6,356 nt of DNA. Origin: an uncultured bacterium (GTDB taxonomy: Bacteria; Planctomycetota; Phycisphaerae; Phycisphaerales; SM1A02). Position 1 is the stretch's first letter. Every line of letters begins with the position of its first letter. Below are positions 4,864-6,356 of this stretch, piece after piece. The position numbers were made by a program, and so were the translations under genes. The notes beneath the pieces are model-generated. The model had not been told where the DNA came from. It worked only from the letters and a program-made list of their open reading frames with translations, and searched no databases. The stretch covers positions 1 to 6,356 of the forward strand of contig CAIOTP010000247.1 in NCBI GenBank assembly GCA_903861235.1, written 5' to 3'.

Positions 4864-6356
4864 ATGCGGTTCGTGCCTCGCGCCGCCGCCAACGCCTTCT
4901 CCTTGCGCCAGCGGCGATGGATCTTCGTGGCGCCGGACCAGTTGCACGGGAACCTGGGTGCCCTTCGTGGGCAGGATCCCCAGGGCACCGGCGTGGTGCT
5001 GCTGGAGAGCCGGGAGTGGCTTTCGCGGCGTCCGTACCACCGCATGCGGGTGGCCCTGATCCTGCTGAACCAGCGAGCCTTCGCCGAGGAACTTCGCGCG
5101 GCGGGCTTCGAGGTGCGCGTGGAGACCGGCCTGGAGCCCATGGTGGACCTGCTTCGACGCGTGATCGTGGAGACAGGACCGGTGCGGGCCACGGCGTGGG
5201 CCGAGCGCGAGATGGACCGGGAGTTCGCCCCCCTGGTGAACGAAGGGCTGCTGGATGTTGTGCCGCATGACGGCTGGCTCACGGAGGCGCAGGACTTCGA
5301 AGGTTGCCTTCGTGGTCGTCAGTGGTCCATGGACGCCTTCTACCGCCGTGTGCGTCAGCGCACGGGCCTGCTCATGGACGCTCAGGGAGAGCCGCTAGGC
5401 GGTCGCTTCAGCTTCGACACCGAGAACCGCAAGTCCTGGCCGGGCACGCCGGCGGCACCCGAGGCCCCTCGCTTTCCCATGGACCCGCTCCGCCGTGGCG
5501 TGCAGAGGACCATGGAGCACGATTTCGCCGATCATCCCGGAGCGCTCGACCTGGAGTCCCTGCCCGCCACGGCGAAGGACTGCGAGCGGCTCTGGGCGTG
5601 GGCGAAGGCCGAATGCCTTCCTCACTTCGGTCCCTACGAGGACGCCATGAGCACCACGAGCCGTGGGCTGTTCCACAGCCGCATGAGTCCGCTCATGAAC
5701 ATCGGGCGCATGCCCGCGCGGCGCATGGTGGACGAGGTGGCCGCCATGCAGCTGCCCATCGAGAGCAAGGAAGGCTTCATCCGTCAGGTGATCGGGTGGC
5801 GCGAGTTCGTTCGGTGGGTCCATCGGTGCACGGACGGTTTCCGTGACGCCTGGTCCGTGGCGGCCACGCCCGGCTTCGGCGGCCATGACCGGTGGAAGGG
5901 GGCACCTTGGAAGCCCGCAGGGCCGGCGCCCGTGGGCGTGGATGGTGGCGCGAAGCCCGCCGCCATGGGAAGCGCCACGCCTCTGCCGCCGGCCTTCTGG
6001 GGCAAGCCGAGCGGCCTGCGCTGCCTGGATCAGGTGGTGGCCGACGTCTGGCAGGAGGGCTGGAGCCACCACATCACCCGGCTCATGGTGCTGGGCAATC
6101 TGGCCACGCTGCTCGACGTGGAACCACGAGAACTGGCGGACTGGTTCTGGATCGCCTACATGGACGCCTGGGACTGGGTGGTGGAACCCAACGTGCTCGC
6201 CATGGCCACCTATGCGGTCGGAGGGGTGATGACCACGAAGCCCTACGTGGCCGGCAGCGCCTACATCGACGGCATGAGCGACTACTGCGGCGGATGCGCG
6301 TTCAAGCCGGGCAAGGACTGTCCGGTCACGCCGCTCTACTGGGACTTCCTGGGTCG
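4864..6356 (+). CDS. FeS-containing cryptochrome/photolyase (FeS-BCP, prokaryotic (6-4) photolyase family), 3' end cut by window
   Basis: The frame is open for 497 codons from ATG 4864 to the window edge; only a short C-terminal tail should be missing. The family uses FAD and blue light, and its studied member PhrB of Agrobacterium repairs UV (6-4) photoproducts. The N-terminal Rossmann-like part starts at about residue 17 (RRWIFVAPDQLHGNL). The helical FAD domain shows HSRMSPLMNIGRMP from residue 271 and GWREF at 311-315. The four Cys expected to bind the 4Fe-4S cluster are C387 (RCLDQVV), C475 and C478 (YCGGC) and C486 (DCP). The last two are 8 residues apart, against 13 in PhrB (441 and 454). 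A Gly/Ala/Pro-rich stretch at about 335-371 looks like an insertion before LPPAFW. A stop at 4849 in the same frame limits the start to 4864 or later; no good ribosome site is seen. It diverges from gmhA with the nested repeats directly before it. Confidence 0.92.
   Translation, partial: MRFVPRAAANAFSLRQRRWIFVAPDQLHGNLGALRGQDPQGTGVVLLESREWLSRRPYHRMRVALILLNQRAFAEELRAAGFEVRVETGLEPMVDLLRRVIVETGPVRATAWAEREMDREFAPLVNEGLLDVVPHDGWLTEAQDFEGCLRGRQWSMDAFYRRVRQRTGLLMDAQGEPLGGRFSFDTENRKSWPGTPAAPEAPRFPMDPLRRGVQRTMEHDFADHPGALDLESLPATAKDCERLWAWAKAECLPHFGPYEDAMSTTSRGLFHSRMSPLMNIGRMPARRMVDEVAAMQLPIESKEGFIRQVIGWREFVRWVHRCTDGFRDAWSVAATPGFGGHDRWKGAPWKPAGPAPVGVDGGAKPAAMGSATPLPPAFWGKPSGLRCLDQVVADVWQEGWSHHITRLMVLGNLATLLDVEPRELADWFWIAYMDAWDWVVEPNVLAMATYAVGGVMTTKPYVAGSAYIDGMSDYCGGCAFKPGKDCPVTPLYWDFLG

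Noticed and set aside
4758..5270. Plus-strand 170-codon open frame across the photolyase start
   Set aside because: It is in a different frame from the clear FeS photolyase sequence and is Arg/Gly/Ala-rich shadow sequence.
5395..6072. Minus-strand 225-codon open frame opposite the photolyase
   Set aside because: It is antisense to conserved photolyase motifs and has no recognisable domain.

Overview
This is a GC-rich chromosomal segment with no mobile elements, CRISPR array or RNA genes that I can see. Genes are tightly packed, several overlap by ATGA, third codon positions are almost all G or C, and every stop codon I can place is TGA. The gene content (an ECF sigma factor with a small membrane partner, a MauE-type redox membrane protein, GmhA, and an iron-sulfur bacterial photolyase/cryptochrome) fits a Gram-negative-type bacterium. 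My best guess is a Planctomycetota member of the Phycisphaerae type, but this is inferred from style and not from a marker gene.

Layout. Bases 1-3129 carry a plus-strand unit. It holds the 3' end of an ECF sigma factor gene, a single-pass membrane protein (probable anti-sigma partner), a secreted protein of unknown function whose frame is broken in a run of seven Gs, and tilS (tRNA(Ile)-lysidine synthetase). Adjacent genes overlap by 4 bases or are separated by a single base, so they are probably co-transcribed and translationally coupled. Bases 3141-4780 carry a minus-strand pair, gmhA followed by a MauE-thioredoxin fusion, again with an ATGA overlap. This pair converges on tilS with 11 bases between stop codons. 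After an 83-base divergent intergenic region, a plus-strand FeS-type photolyase/cryptochrome gene begins at 4864 and runs off the end of the window.

The main discovery candidate is the MauE-thioredoxin fusion. Its reading frame has an in-frame TGA at 3288-3290. The same frame then continues for 48 sense codons to a second TGA at 3141-3143, with strong coding bias (45 of 48 third positions G or C). The continuation supplies exactly the parts a thioredoxin fold needs: the Thr-cis-Pro strand, the next strand and the last helix. The TGA sits in the context Cys-Gly-Gly-TGA, so decoding as selenocysteine gives a CxxU redox motif. A hairpin with a GG-containing apical loop lies 29 bases after the TGA, as expected of a bacterial SECIS element. 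Standard gene callers would truncate this protein at residue 303. I read it as a probable membrane-anchored selenoprotein with three redox centres on the outer face of the membrane (CGC, CEHC and CGGU). A nonsense mutation or base error in a CGGC motif is the chief alternative.
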